Of a DNA stretch of 64,000 bases, positions 45,949 through 54,693 are shown piece after piece. The stretch comes from Lysobacter soli. GTDB lineage: Bacteria; Pseudomonadota; Gammaproteobacteria; Xanthomonadales; Xanthomonadaceae. Under the pieces are notes generated by a model. That model saw nothing but the letters and a program-made list of their open reading frames with translations. It was not told the origin of the DNA and searched no databases. The DNA lies in the NCBI RefSeq assembly GCF_003382285.1, contig NZ_QTJR01000001.1:372001-436000 (forward strand). The letters are read 5' to 3'. Each line of letters begins with the position of its first letter. Positions within the stretch are counted from its first letter, which is position 1. The position numbers and the translations under genes are program-made.

Positions 45949-47119
45949 GCCGACCGCCACCGCGCGCGTCGCGGACCGGCGGATCCGGCTGCTGCTGGTG
46001 ACCGACACGCCCGTGCTCGCGCCGGGCGGCAGCGAACGTTTCCTGCAGAACCTCGCCACGCGCCTGCCCGCTGATGCGTACCGCATCACGCTGGTGCAGC
46101 TGCACGAGCAGGACATGCCGGGCAACCACGGCCGTCATCTGCTGACGCAGCCCCATCTGCGCATGATGTCGCTGCCGGTACACGCCGTGTACGACCGCTC
46201 GGGGCTTCGCGCGTATCGCGAACTGTCGTCAATGCTGCGCCGGGAGCGCTTTGACGTGGTGCAGTCGCAGCACGAGAAGGCCGACGTGCTCAACGCGCTG
46301 CTGCCGCGCCTGCCCGGCACGGTGTACATCTCGAACCGGCGCGACATGGGCTTCAAGAAGAGCCCCAAGCTGCAGCACGCATTCCGCTGGCTCAACCCGC
46401 GTTTCGACACCGTGGTCGCGCCGGCGCGCCAGATCCTGTCGGGCCTGGCGCAATGCGAGCGCCTCGACCCGCTGCGCATGACGTGGATTCCCAACGGCGT
46501 GGACACGCGCCACTACGCACCGGCCCCGTTGCAGCGCCGGCTCGACGCACGCGCCGTGCTCGGGCTGGATGCGGACGCGATCGTGTTCGGCTGCGTGGCG
46601 CGCATCACGCCGGTGAAGCGTCATGTCGACCTGCTGGAGGCGTTCGCCAGCATGCGCCGGCACGTGCCCCAAGCGCGGTTGCTGCTCGTCGGCGATGGCC
46701 CGGGACTGCCGGAAATCCAGGCGAAGATCGCCGAACTGGGCCTTGGCGAGGAGGTGCTCCTGCTCAGTTTCCGCGACGATGTCGCCGACCTGCTGCCTGC
46801 AATGGACGCGCTGGTGCTGTGTTCGTCGAGCGAAGGCATGTCCAACGCCATCCTCGAAGCGATGGCGTGCGGATTGCCGGTGGTCGCGACCGCCGTCGGC
46901 GGGAACCTGCATCTGGTGCAGCACGAACAGACCGGCCTGCTGGTGCCGCCGCTGGATCCAATCTCGCTGGCCGCGTCGCTGCAATGGCTGGCGCAGTCGC
47001 CGCACGCGCGACGTCGCATGGGGCTCGCGGCGCGGTCCCGCATCGAACGCGAGTTCTCGCTGGACTCGATGGTGCTCGCGTTCGACCGCCTCTATCACCG
47101 CCTGCTGGGGCGCGAGTGA
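45905..47119 (+). CDS. Glycosyltransferase family 4 protein
   Basis: GT-B glycosyltransferase of 404 aa. The N-terminal domain contains LLLVTDTPVLAPGGSERFLQNLATRL; the C-terminal GT4 domain has VARITPVKRHVDLLEAFA, LLLVGDGPGLPEI and the EX7E motif in SSSEGMSNAILEAMACGLPVVATAVGG. The donor sugar is unknown. ATG 45905 lies within the end of the barrel gene; ATG 45914 is an alternative. Either way the frames overlap, suggesting coupling. Confidence 0.9.
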   Translation: MTRMPPSSAFAIPAEPTATARVADRRIRLLLVTDTPVLAPGGSERFLQNLATRLPADAYRITLVQLHEQDMPGNHGRHLLTQPHLRMMSLPVHAVYDRSGLRAYRELSSMLRRERFDVVQSQHEKADVLNALLPRLPGTVYISNRRDMGFKKSPKLQHAFRWLNPRFDTVVAPARQILSGLAQCERLDPLRMTWIPNGVDTRHYAPAPLQRRLDARAVLGLDADAIVFGCVARITPVKRHVDLLEAFASMRRHVPQARLLLVGDGPGLPEIQAKIAELGLGEEVLLLSFRDDVADLLPAMDALVLCSSSEGMSNAILEAMACGLPVVATAVGGNLHLVQHEQTGLLVPPLDPISLAASLQWLAQSPHARRRMGLAARSRIEREFSLDSMVLAFDRLYHRLLGRE

Positions 47120-47126
47120 GCGCGCC

Positions 47127-48296
47127 ATGAGCCAGTCGCGCCCGTTCGCGTTGCAGGTGCGCTCCAGCGCGGGGCTCTACGGCGCCGACCGGGTCGTGCT
47201 CGCGCTCAACCGCGCGCTCGATCGCGGCGGCGCTCGTGGTCGCCTGCTGAGCATCAACAACTACCGCATGCACGAACAGGCGTTGCACGACGTCGCCTCG
47301 TCGAGCGGGCAGGATGCCGTGCTGCTGCCCTGCCGCGGGCGGGTGGATGCCGCGACGATTGGTGCGCTGTCGGCCCAGATCGGCGCCGCGCGTGGCCGCA
47401 CCGGCACGCCGCCGGTGGTGCACGTGCACGATTACAAGAGCGCGTTCTACGCGTGGCTGGCGACGCGTCGCGAACATCATTCCGGACAGCCCGCCCCCCT
47501 GGTAGCGACGCTTCACGGCTGGGTCGAAGGATCGACCGCGCTGCGCCTCTACACGCGGCTGGAACTCGCCCTGCTCCGCCGTTTCGACGCGCTGGTCGTG
47601 GTCGCCGCGGAACAGATCGACCGCCTAGCCCGCGCCGGCGTGCCGCGTTCGCGCATCCGCCACGTCGACAACGGCATCGAATGCCCGGTGCGCGACGAGG
47701 CCGCCGCGTCGGCCCTGCGCGCGCAACTGCGCATCGCGCCGGACGCGCATGTGTTCTCCGCCGTCGCGCGCCTGTCGAGCGAGAAGAACCTCGCGATGCT
47801 GCTGCGCGCGTTCGCGCCGGTGGCGTCGCGTCATCCGCATGCGGTGCTGATGATCGTCGGTGACGGTCCGGAGCGCGAATCGCTCGAGACGCTCGCGGGC
47901 GATCTTGCCCTGAATGGGCGCGTCCGTTTCCTCGGCATGCGCCACGACATGCCCGCGATCTACACGCTGACCGACCACCTCGTGCTGCCGTCGCTCACCG
48001 AAGGCATGCCGCTCGTGGTGCTCGAAGCGATGGCCTGCGAGGTGCCGGTGATCGCCAGCGCCGTCGGCGACATCCCGCGCCTGCTCGAACACAGCGCGCA
48101 CGGGCGCACGGTACCGCCGGGCGATGCGGAGGCATTGGAGTCCGCACTGGAAGCCGCCGTCACCACGCCCCGCGCGCGCGACATCGCCGCTCGCGACTTC
48201 GTTCGCGAGCGCCACAGCGCACAGGCGATGGCCGCCGCGTACGTCACGCTGTATCGCGAACTGCTGGAGGCACGCCATGCGCGGCGCGCATCCTGA
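47127..48296 (+). CDS. Glycosyltransferase family 4 protein
   Basis: GT-B glycosyltransferase of 389 aa. The N-terminal half has ALQVRSSAGLYGADRVVLALNRAL and VVHVHDYKSAFYAWLA. The C-terminal half has VARLSSEKNLAMLLRAFAPV, LMIVGDGPERESLE and the nucleotide-sugar motif PSLTEGMPLVVLEAMACEVPVIASAVGDIP. It begins 7 bp after the preceding glycosyltransferase, and its end overlaps the ligase gene by 20 bp. Acceptor and donor are unknown. Confidence 0.9.
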   Translation: MSQSRPFALQVRSSAGLYGADRVVLALNRALDRGGARGRLLSINNYRMHEQALHDVASSSGQDAVLLPCRGRVDAATIGALSAQIGAARGRTGTPPVVHVHDYKSAFYAWLATRREHHSGQPAPLVATLHGWVEGSTALRLYTRLELALLRRFDALVVVAAEQIDRLARAGVPRSRIRHVDNGIECPVRDEAAASALRAQLRIAPDAHVFSAVARLSSEKNLAMLLRAFAPVASRHPHAVLMIVGDGPERESLETLAGDLALNGRVRFLGMRHDMPAIYTLTDHLVLPSLTEGMPLVVLEAMACEVPVIASAVGDIPRLLEHSAHGRTVPPGDAEALESALEAAVTTPRARDIAARDFVRERHSAQAMAAAYVTLYRELLEARHARRAS

Positions 48297-49635
48297 CGCC
48301 GGCGGTTCGCGCTTCCCGCTCGCGGCCAGGGCGCTGCGCGGCGCGATGCCGGCGGGCACGCGCACGCGGCTTCCCGTGGTGCCGGGTTCGACCGCTGCGG
48401 CGCAGCCGACCGCGCGCGCAACGACGCGTGCGCCGCGCAACTGGGCGCTCTACCTGTTCCTGATCCTGCTTCCGCTGCAGAACATCACCGCCGGCTACCT
48501 GCCCAACATCGGCGGGGGTTTCAACTTCCTCAACGTGATGTTCCTGATCTCGCTGTTCACGGCGATGGCGCAGGGCGGCAAGCTCGCGCCGAACGAGCCC
48601 GTCAACACGTGGACGACGGTGTACGCGGTTTACATGACGCTGTCGCTGCTGGTCGGCTTCCACTTCGTGGACGACCCGACCAACCACTTCAACCAGCTCA
48701 AGGACCACATGGTCGGGCTGTTCGTGGTGTACGTGGTGCAGATGAGCGTGCGCGACTGGAATGGCGTGCGCATGGTGGTGTTCGCCACGCTGCTGCCGCT
48801 GCCGTACATCGCGAAGGTCGTATGGAACCAGCATCGCAGCGTCGCCAGCACGCACTACACCGACGACCTGCGCATCAGCGGAACCTTCGCACTCCTGGGC
48901 GCCAACGAATTCGCCGCGTTCTGCGTGACGGTCGCCGTGGTGTTGTTCGCATTGCTGCTCGCGTGCCGGTTGTCGCGCAAGTGGAAGATCGTGCTGATGG
49001 GCGGTATCGCCTGCATGATCCTCGGCGTGCTCTACGCGTACTCACGCACTGCGTACATCAGCCTGATCATGGGCATGGTGGTGGTGATCATGGTCTGGCG
49101 CGGCCGGTTGAAGCTGATCCTGCCGCTGTGCCTTGCGGTGGTGATCGCGCCGGCGGTGCTGCCCAAGTCGGTGGTCGAGCGCTTCGACAGCACCACGGTG
49201 GAGGAAGGCAAGCGCGACGAGAGCACCGAGTTGCGCATCGAGTACTGGAAGATCGCGTGGGCCAACTTCCTGCGCAATCCCGTCGTGGGAACGGGCTACC
49301 ACACCTTCCACCATCGCGAGATCAACCCCTACGGCCGCGACACGCACAACCTCTACATCCGCACGCTCAGCGAAGGCGGCGTGTTCGGCGCGATCACGCT
49401 GCTGGGCATCCTGCTGGCGGTGTTGCGAACGGCGATGCGCGAGGTCCGCGAGGCGCGGACCGGAACCTGGCGATACGCGCTGGCGCTGGGAATGATGGGC
49501 GCGTGGGTGTCGATGGTCATCGCCAACCTGTTTGGCGACCGTTTCACGTATTACCCGGTAATCGCCTACTTCTGGGCCTACATGGGCCTGGTCATGAAGG
49601 CGCGCCACCTGCCGCCGGAGGATTCCTCACGATGA
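48277..49635 (+). CDS. O-antigen ligase/polymerase-like membrane protein
   Basis: A 452-aa polytopic membrane protein with about ten hydrophobic segments. The Wzy_C (O-antigen ligase) pattern includes FALLGANEFAAFCVTVAV, YAYSRTAYISLIMGMV, LRIEYWKIAWANFLRNPVVGTGYHTFHHRE and DTHNLYIRTLSEGGVFG. The RXXY and conserved His parts fit WaaL/Wzy-like enzymes, and similar proteins are annotated as putative O-glycosylation ligases of exosortase-A loci. The N-terminal 50 residues are Ala/Arg-rich and cytoplasmic. Whether it polymerises the repeat unit or attaches glycan is open. Confidence 0.87.
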   Translation: MRGAHPDAGGSRFPLAARALRGAMPAGTRTRLPVVPGSTAAAQPTARATTRAPRNWALYLFLILLPLQNITAGYLPNIGGGFNFLNVMFLISLFTAMAQGGKLAPNEPVNTWTTVYAVYMTLSLLVGFHFVDDPTNHFNQLKDHMVGLFVVYVVQMSVRDWNGVRMVVFATLLPLPYIAKVVWNQHRSVASTHYTDDLRISGTFALLGANEFAAFCVTVAVVLFALLLACRLSRKWKIVLMGGIACMILGVLYAYSRTAYISLIMGMVVVIMVWRGRLKLILPLCLAVVIAPAVLPKSVVERFDSTTVEEGKRDESTELRIEYWKIAWANFLRNPVVGTGYHTFHHREINPYGRDTHNLYIRTLSEGGVFGAITLLGILLAVLRTAMREVREARTGTWRYALALGMMGAWVSMVIANLFGDRFTYYPVIAYFWAYMGLVMKARHLPPEDSSR

Positions 49636-50669
49636 CCGCCCTGTTTCGCGCCTGGCTGCGCTACTCGCTCGCGCTGTGCAGCCATTACAGCGGGCTGGAC
49701 GGCCTGTACCGCCGCCTCAGCGGTGCGGGGCTGGTCATCCTGATGCTGCATCGCCTGCGCGACGACCACGACCCGTTCCCGCTCAGCGTCTCGCGCCGGC
49801 AGCTGCGGCAGATGCTGGCGTGGCTGCGGTCGAGCGGCGCACTGGTCGGGCTCGACGACGGCCTGCGCGCGCTTTCGCCGGAACGCGCGCAAAAGATCCA
49901 TTACGCGCTCACTTTCGACGATGGCTACCGCGACAACCTAGGCCTGATCGACGCGAACCTCGGCGGCCCGGTGCCGGCCGTGGTGTACGTCGCGACCGGC
50001 CATATCGGCGGCGAGCCGATCTGGGCCTATCGCCTCGTGCATGCGGTGGAATCGCGCAGCCGCGACCAGATCGACCTGGGCGGCCTTGGACTGGGTCATT
50101 TCGACCTGTCGCTGCGCGACGACCGCAATCGCCTGTACCAGCTCCTGCCGCCGCGCCTGAAGACGCTGGAGCCGGCCGAACTGGAAGCCTGGATCGACCA
50201 CGTCTGCGAACAGGCGCGCCCTCGCCCGCTACCGCATGAAGACCGCGAAATGCTCGACTGGGGCGACGTCCGCCGCCTGGCCGATGGCGGCGTCGAAATC
50301 GGCGGCCACACCTGCAGCCACGCGATCCTGAGCCGGCTCGACGATGCCGCGGCGAGCGAGGAGATCGGATTGTCGAGCGCGAGCATCGCCGCCGAACTCG
50401 GCCACGCGCCACGGCACTTCGCCTATCCGAACGGCGGCCGCGACGATTTCAGCGACCGCGACGTGCGCCTGGTGCGCGATGCGGGCTTCGCTACGGCGAC
50501 GACATCGATCGAGGGCGTGAACCGACCCGGCGCCGATCCGTACCGCCTGCTCCGCTTCAACGTGCACGAAGAACGCTTCCAGTCGCCGTCGGGACGCCTG
50601 TCGAAGGCGCTGTTCTTCAGCGAAACGAGCGGGATGCTCGGCTGGTTGCGCGGACTGCGCGCGGCATGA
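49632..50669 (+). CDS. Polysaccharide deacetylase family protein
   Basis: Carbohydrate esterase 4 (NodB fold) protein of 345 aa. The metal and catalytic motif is ALTFDDGYRDN (about residues 96-106); the zinc-binding H-x3-H lies in IGGHTCSHAILSRL, and FAYPNGGRDDFS follows. A 70-residue insert between the strands (GHIGGEPIWAYRLVHAVE...) is longer than in simple CE4 enzymes. No signal peptide is clear, apart from a hydrophobic N-terminal stretch. It probably N-deacetylates an exopolysaccharide sugar. ATG overlaps the ligase stop. Confidence 0.88.
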   Translation: MTALFRAWLRYSLALCSHYSGLDGLYRRLSGAGLVILMLHRLRDDHDPFPLSVSRRQLRQMLAWLRSSGALVGLDDGLRALSPERAQKIHYALTFDDGYRDNLGLIDANLGGPVPAVVYVATGHIGGEPIWAYRLVHAVESRSRDQIDLGGLGLGHFDLSLRDDRNRLYQLLPPRLKTLEPAELEAWIDHVCEQARPRPLPHEDREMLDWGDVRRLADGGVEIGGHTCSHAILSRLDDAAASEEIGLSSASIAAELGHAPRHFAYPNGGRDDFSDRDVRLVRDAGFATATTSIEGVNRPGADPYRLLRFNVHEERFQSPSGRLSKALFFSETSGMLGWLRGLRAA

Positions 50670-50693
50670 CATCGCAATCGTGAGGGCACCGTC

Positions 50694-51458
50694 ATGGGAA
50701 CGCTGCCGATCCTGATGTACCACGGCCTGCATCGCGAGGAATCCTCGCGCGGCCGCTTCGATCCCGTCTACAGCGTGCATCCGGAGATGTTCGCGCGGCA
50801 GTTGGACTGGCTGGTGCAGCAGGGCCATCGCGCGCCGCTGCTCGAAGACGCGCTGTCGAGCGCGAATGGCACGCGCGACGTGATCATCACCTTCGACGAT
50901 GGCGATGTGTCCAACGTCGAGATCGCGATGCCGTTGCTGCTCGAACGCGGCCTGCGCGCGGAGTTCTTCGTCACCACCGATTTCATCGGCCAGTGCGGCA
51001 TGCTCGCGCCGGACGACATCCGCCGGCTAGCCGCCAACGGCATGGGCATCGGCTCGCACGGTCGGACGCACTCGTTCCTGTCCGATCTCGATGTCGCCGA
51101 CCTCACGGCGGAACTCGACGACAGCCGCTGCCGGCTGCAACAGATCTGCGGCCGGCCGATCGACTCGCTCGCACTGCCCGGCGGACGCGGTGGCGAACGC
51201 GAGTTGCTCGCCGCGCAACAGCTCGGCTACCGGCACCTGCTCGGGTCCGTGCCCGGGCCGAACAAACGCCGGCGTTCCGATACGTGGCTGCAGCGTCTTC
51301 CCGTCACGCGCAACCTCTCGCTCGACGATTTCGCCGCGCTGGTGCACTGGCGCGGCTTGCCCGCACGCTGGATGCAGGCGCGGCATGCCGCGCTCGCGCT
51401 GCCCAAGCGCGTGCTCGGCAACGACGGTTACCAGCGCCTGCGCGAGCGCCTGCTGTGA
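50694..51458 (+). CDS. Polysaccharide deacetylase family protein (second copy)
   Basis: CE4 protein of 254 aa, shorter and unlike the neighbour. Motifs are ILMYHGLH, IITFDDGDVSN, SHGRTHSFLSDLD (H-x3-H zinc ligands) and ALPGGRGGERE. No signal peptide is seen. The arrangement resembles the small deacetylases of exosortase-A polysaccharide loci. It lies 24 bp after the first deacetylase, and its stop overlaps the next start (GTGA). Confidence 0.88.
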   Translation: MGTLPILMYHGLHREESSRGRFDPVYSVHPEMFARQLDWLVQQGHRAPLLEDALSSANGTRDVIITFDDGDVSNVEIAMPLLLERGLRAEFFVTTDFIGQCGMLAPDDIRRLAANGMGIGSHGRTHSFLSDLDVADLTAELDDSRCRLQQICGRPIDSLALPGGRGGERELLAAQQLGYRHLLGSVPGPNKRRRSDTWLQRLPVTRNLSLDDFAALVHWRGLPARWMQARHAALALPKRVLGNDGYQRLRERLL

Positions 51459-52588
51459 ACGCCGCGGTCCTCTTCTGGCTGTGCATCGCGCTGGTCGCGT
51501 GGGCGTACGCGGGCTATCCGCTGCTGGCGGCCCTGCTCGCGCGCCGCTACGGGCATGCGCCGTTCCAGAACGACGCGGATTGCGAACACGTCACCGTCGT
51601 CGTCGCAGCCTTCGACGAGGAGGCGCGCATCGCCGCGCGTGTGCGCGACATCCTCGAGCAGGACTACCCGGCCGATCGCCTGCAAGTGCTCGTCGTCAGC
51701 GACGGCAGTCGCGACGGCACCGCTCGCGCCGCGGCGAACATCGACGACGAGCGCGTGCGCGTGCTCGATCTTCCGCACAACGTCGGCAAGGCCGCTGCGC
51801 TCACCCTCGCGCTGCACCAGGTCGATACGCCACTGGTGGCGTTTACCGACGTGCGCCAGCGCTTCTCGCCGGGCGCGCTGCGTACGTTGTGCGCGCCGTT
51901 CGCCGATCCATCCGTCGGCGCAGTGAGCGGCGAGCTGGTGATCGCCGCCGCCGACCATGGCACCGGCGAAGGCGTCGGCCTTTACTGGCGCATGGAGAAG
52001 CGCCTGCGTTCGGACGAAGCGCGCCTGGGCTGGCTGCACGGCGTCAGCGGCTCGATCCACGCACTGCGCCGCGCGTTGTTCGTGGCGATTCCCGCCGGCA
52101 CCGTGCTCGACGACATGTGGATGCCGCTGCAGGTGCTGCGATCCGGCCATCGCGTGTGGATGGCGCGCGAGGCGCTCGCGTTCGATCGCGCCAGCCACAG
52201 CGTCGACGAGGAATTCCAGCGCAAGCTGCGCACGCTCGCCGGGAACTGGCAGCTGATCAGGCGGCTGCCGTGGCTGGCCAATCCGTTCGCCAACCCCGTC
52301 TTCTTCGCGTGGTTCTCGCACAAGTTCCTGCGCCTGCTGGTGCCGTGGGCGCTGCTGGTCGCGCTGGCGGCGAGTGCGTTCGCGGGTGGCGCGCTGTATC
52401 GCACGTTGTTCGGCCTGCAATTGCTCGCCTACGCCGGCGCGCTCGGCGGACTGGTGGTGCCGCGCATCGCCGCGCGCCTGCCGCTGCTGCCGGCGGCAAG
52501 CAGCTTCGTGATGCTGAACTTCGCCGCGCTGCTGTCGTTGCCCGCTTCGCTGGCGATGGACCCGTCGCGGTTGTGGAAGAAGCACTGA
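51455..52588 (+). CDS. Membrane glycosyltransferase family 2 protein
   Basis: GT-A enzyme of 377 aa with an N-terminal membrane helix (residues 4-24). The GT2 catalytic domain has VTVVVAAFDEEARIAARV, VLVVSDGSRDGTA, VAFTDVRQRFSPGAL for the DXD-like region, and GSIHALRR. Two or three C-terminal hydrophobic segments follow (about 275-365), as in processive or polyprenyl-linked transferases. The QXXRW-like motif is not obvious: QRKLRTLAGNWQL occupies that place. GTG 51455 is coupled to the upstream stop. Confidence 0.9.
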   Translation: MNAAVLFWLCIALVAWAYAGYPLLAALLARRYGHAPFQNDADCEHVTVVVAAFDEEARIAARVRDILEQDYPADRLQVLVVSDGSRDGTARAAANIDDERVRVLDLPHNVGKAAALTLALHQVDTPLVAFTDVRQRFSPGALRTLCAPFADPSVGAVSGELVIAAADHGTGEGVGLYWRMEKRLRSDEARLGWLHGVSGSIHALRRALFVAIPAGTVLDDMWMPLQVLRSGHRVWMAREALAFDRASHSVDEEFQRKLRTLAGNWQLIRRLPWLANPFANPVFFAWFSHKFLRLLVPWALLVALAASAFAGGALYRTLFGLQLLAYAGALGGLVVPRIAARLPLLPAASSFVMLNFAALLSLPASLAMDPSRLWKKH

Positions 52589-53835
52589 TGGCCCGCATCC
52601 TCGCATTGACCAGCCGCCTCCCCTTCCCGCCGCGCGAGGGCCACCAGCTGCGCGCCTGGCACGTGCTGCGCGCGCTCGCGTCGAAGCACGAGGTCACGCT
52701 GCTGAGCTTCCAGCGCAACGACGACCTTCCCGCCGAAGCCGGCCCGCTGCATGCAGCGATGACGCGCGTGGAGACCTTCCGCATTCCGGCCGAACGTTCG
52801 CGCGGCGCGCTCGCACGCGCCGCCCTTCGCGGCACGCTGACGCCGACACCTTTCCTCGTCGCCAAGTACGACTCGGCCGCGCTGCGCGAGCGCCTGCGCG
52901 CACTCGCGCGCGATGCCGACCTCGTCCACTTCGACATGCTGCCGTTGATCGCACACGCGGACTGCGTGCCCGAAGGCGTGCCCGTCACGCTCAACGCGCA
53001 CAACGTCGAACACCGCCTGCTCGCCACACGCGCACGCATCGAGACGCGCGGATGGGCGCGGCGTTTCCTCGGCAGCCAGGTCGGCAAGCTCGAAGCCTTC
53101 GAGCGCCGCGCCTGCGAGCGCGCCGATGCGGTGCTGGCGTGTTCCGATGTCGATGCGCAGGGCCTGCGCGATCTGGTGCCCGACTGCAACGTGCACGTGG
53201 TCGCCAACGGCGTCGATCTGGAGACCAACCATCCTGCCGCGCACGCGCCGGATCCGGACCGGCTGGTGTTCGTCGGCCAGATGGGCTGGTTCCCCAATCG
53301 CGACGGCGTGGACTGGTTCCTGCGCGATGTTTTCCCCCGCATCCTCGCGCGCCGGCCCGGCACGCGTTTCGAGCTGGTCGGCAAGGCCGACGGTTTCGAG
53401 ATACCCGAAGCGGTGCGCGCGAACGTGGACCTCGCCGGTTTCGTCGACGATCTGCGTCCGCACGTGCACGACGCGTCGGTCTATGTCGTGCCGTTGCGCG
53501 CAGGCAGCGGCACGCGCCTGAAGGTGCTGGAGGCGATGGCGCTGGGCAAGGCGATCGTCACCACCAGCATCGGCAGCGAAGGCATCGCGCTTCGACACGA
53601 TCGTAGTGCGCTGTATGCCGACGATGCGCAGCCCTTCGCCGATGCCGTGCTGTCGTTGCTGGATTCGCCCGTACGCGTGGCGGAACTAGGCATCGAGGCG
53701 CGACGACTGGCCGAGGACGAGTACGGCTGGGAGGCCATCGGCGCACGCCTGCTGCGTGCGTACGAGCCGCTGCTCAACGGCAACGTGCGACCGGTGCGCA
53801 CGGCGTTGGCGGATCTGGGGGCTATCGAGGCGTAG
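52588..53835 (+). CDS. Glycosyltransferase, exosortase-A locus type (TIGR03087-like)
   Basis: GT-B protein of 415 aa. The N terminus ALTSRLPFPPREGHQLRAWHVLRAL and VTLNAHNVEHRLL are strongly reminiscent of the PEP-CTERM/XrtA-associated glycosyltransferase family. The C-terminal part has FVGQMGWFPNRDGVDWFLRDVFPRIL and PLRAGSGTRLKVLEAMALGKAIVTTSIGSEGI. It starts within the stop of the preceding gene (TGATG). Its 3' end overlaps the convergent YdcF-like gene by 14 bp. Confidence 0.88.
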   Translation: MARILALTSRLPFPPREGHQLRAWHVLRALASKHEVTLLSFQRNDDLPAEAGPLHAAMTRVETFRIPAERSRGALARAALRGTLTPTPFLVAKYDSAALRERLRALARDADLVHFDMLPLIAHADCVPEGVPVTLNAHNVEHRLLATRARIETRGWARRFLGSQVGKLEAFERRACERADAVLACSDVDAQGLRDLVPDCNVHVVANGVDLETNHPAAHAPDPDRLVFVGQMGWFPNRDGVDWFLRDVFPRILARRPGTRFELVGKADGFEIPEAVRANVDLAGFVDDLRPHVHDASVYVVPLRAGSGTRLKVLEAMALGKAIVTTSIGSEGIALRHDRSALYADDAQPFADAVLSLLDSPVRVAELGIEARRLAEDEYGWEAIGARLLRAYEPLLNGNVRPVRTALADLGAIEA

Positions 53836-54574
53836 TCGTGGGCTCTCGACGCGCCCGCCACCGGTAGCTCGCCTCGCCCAGCAGCTCGTACAACGCGATC
53901 TGCGTCTTCTGCATCGCCGACAGCTGCGGCAGGAAGTAGCCGACGCTTCCCATCGGGACATACAGCGAATCGCTCGCGACCATGCACGGCGTGAAGCCCG
54001 CTGCCTCGAACGCCACGAGCGCGCGCGGCAGGTGCGTCGCCGAACTCACCACGCGCACCCGCGGCGGCAGCGATCCGCGCAGCGCCATCGCGCTTTCCCA
54101 TGTGTTGGCCGACTGCGTCTCCTCGTGCAGCCGCTGCGCGGGAACGCCCCAGTCCTGCGCGAGCCGCCCGAGCACCGCCGCCTCGCTGATCGAGAACGGA
54201 CCGCCGCCGGCGATCGTCATCGGCACCGGCGCGCCGCGTCGCCACAGTTCGACGCCGCCACGCAGGCGGCGCCAGCTCGATGGCGTCAGCGCGATGTAGT
54301 CGTCCTGCGCGCGGGGCTCGTCCTCCAGGCCGCCGGCCAGGACCACGATGGGCGCTGACGCATCGTTCGCGCCGCAACGTGCGGATGCGGGCACGCGGGC
54401 CTCGACCGCGCGGATCAGCAGGTTCGCGCCGAGCGGCGTGCACAGCAGCACGATAGTCAGCCCTGCCACGATCAACGCCACGCGCCACCACGCACGTGCG
54501 CGCCGCCATGTCAGCCACGCCGCGGCCATCCACAGCAGGGCCCAGGTCATCGGCGAGAGCAGGAGGTGGCTCAT
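53822..54574 (-). CDS. YdcF/ElyC (DUF218)-like membrane protein
   Basis: A 250-aa protein with two N-terminal transmembrane helices (about residues 7-25 and 33-53) and a DUF218 domain: IVVLAGGLEDEPRA, IAGGGPFSISEAAVL, EETQSANTWESAMAL, RVVSSATHLPRALVAFEAAGF and a C-terminal ALYELLGEASYRW. ElyC in E. coli affects lipid-carrier-dependent envelope synthesis, so a link to polysaccharide carrier use is plausible. It is the only minus-strand gene within the locus. ATG 54574 starts the first helix; ATG 54592 or 54658 are possible. Confidence 0.85.
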   Translation of the reverse strand: MSHLLLSPMTWALLWMAAAWLTWRRARAWWRVALIVAGLTIVLLCTPLGANLLIRAVEARVPASARCGANDASAPIVVLAGGLEDEPRAQDDYIALTPSSWRRLRGGVELWRRGAPVPMTIAGGGPFSISEAAVLGRLAQDWGVPAQRLHEETQSANTWESAMALRGSLPPRVRVVSSATHLPRALVAFEAAGFTPCMVASDSLYVPMGSVGYFLPQLSAMQKTQIALYELLGEASYRWRARREPTTTPR

Positions 54575-54693
54575 GGCGCCGCAGTCTTGCATGAACAGGC
54601 CACGCGCGCGAGAAGGCCGCACGCAGCCGCGCAACGCGTTCTTCACGGTAGCGGGCACGCGCGCCCGTCCCCTTCCCCGCGCCGGAACACGTC

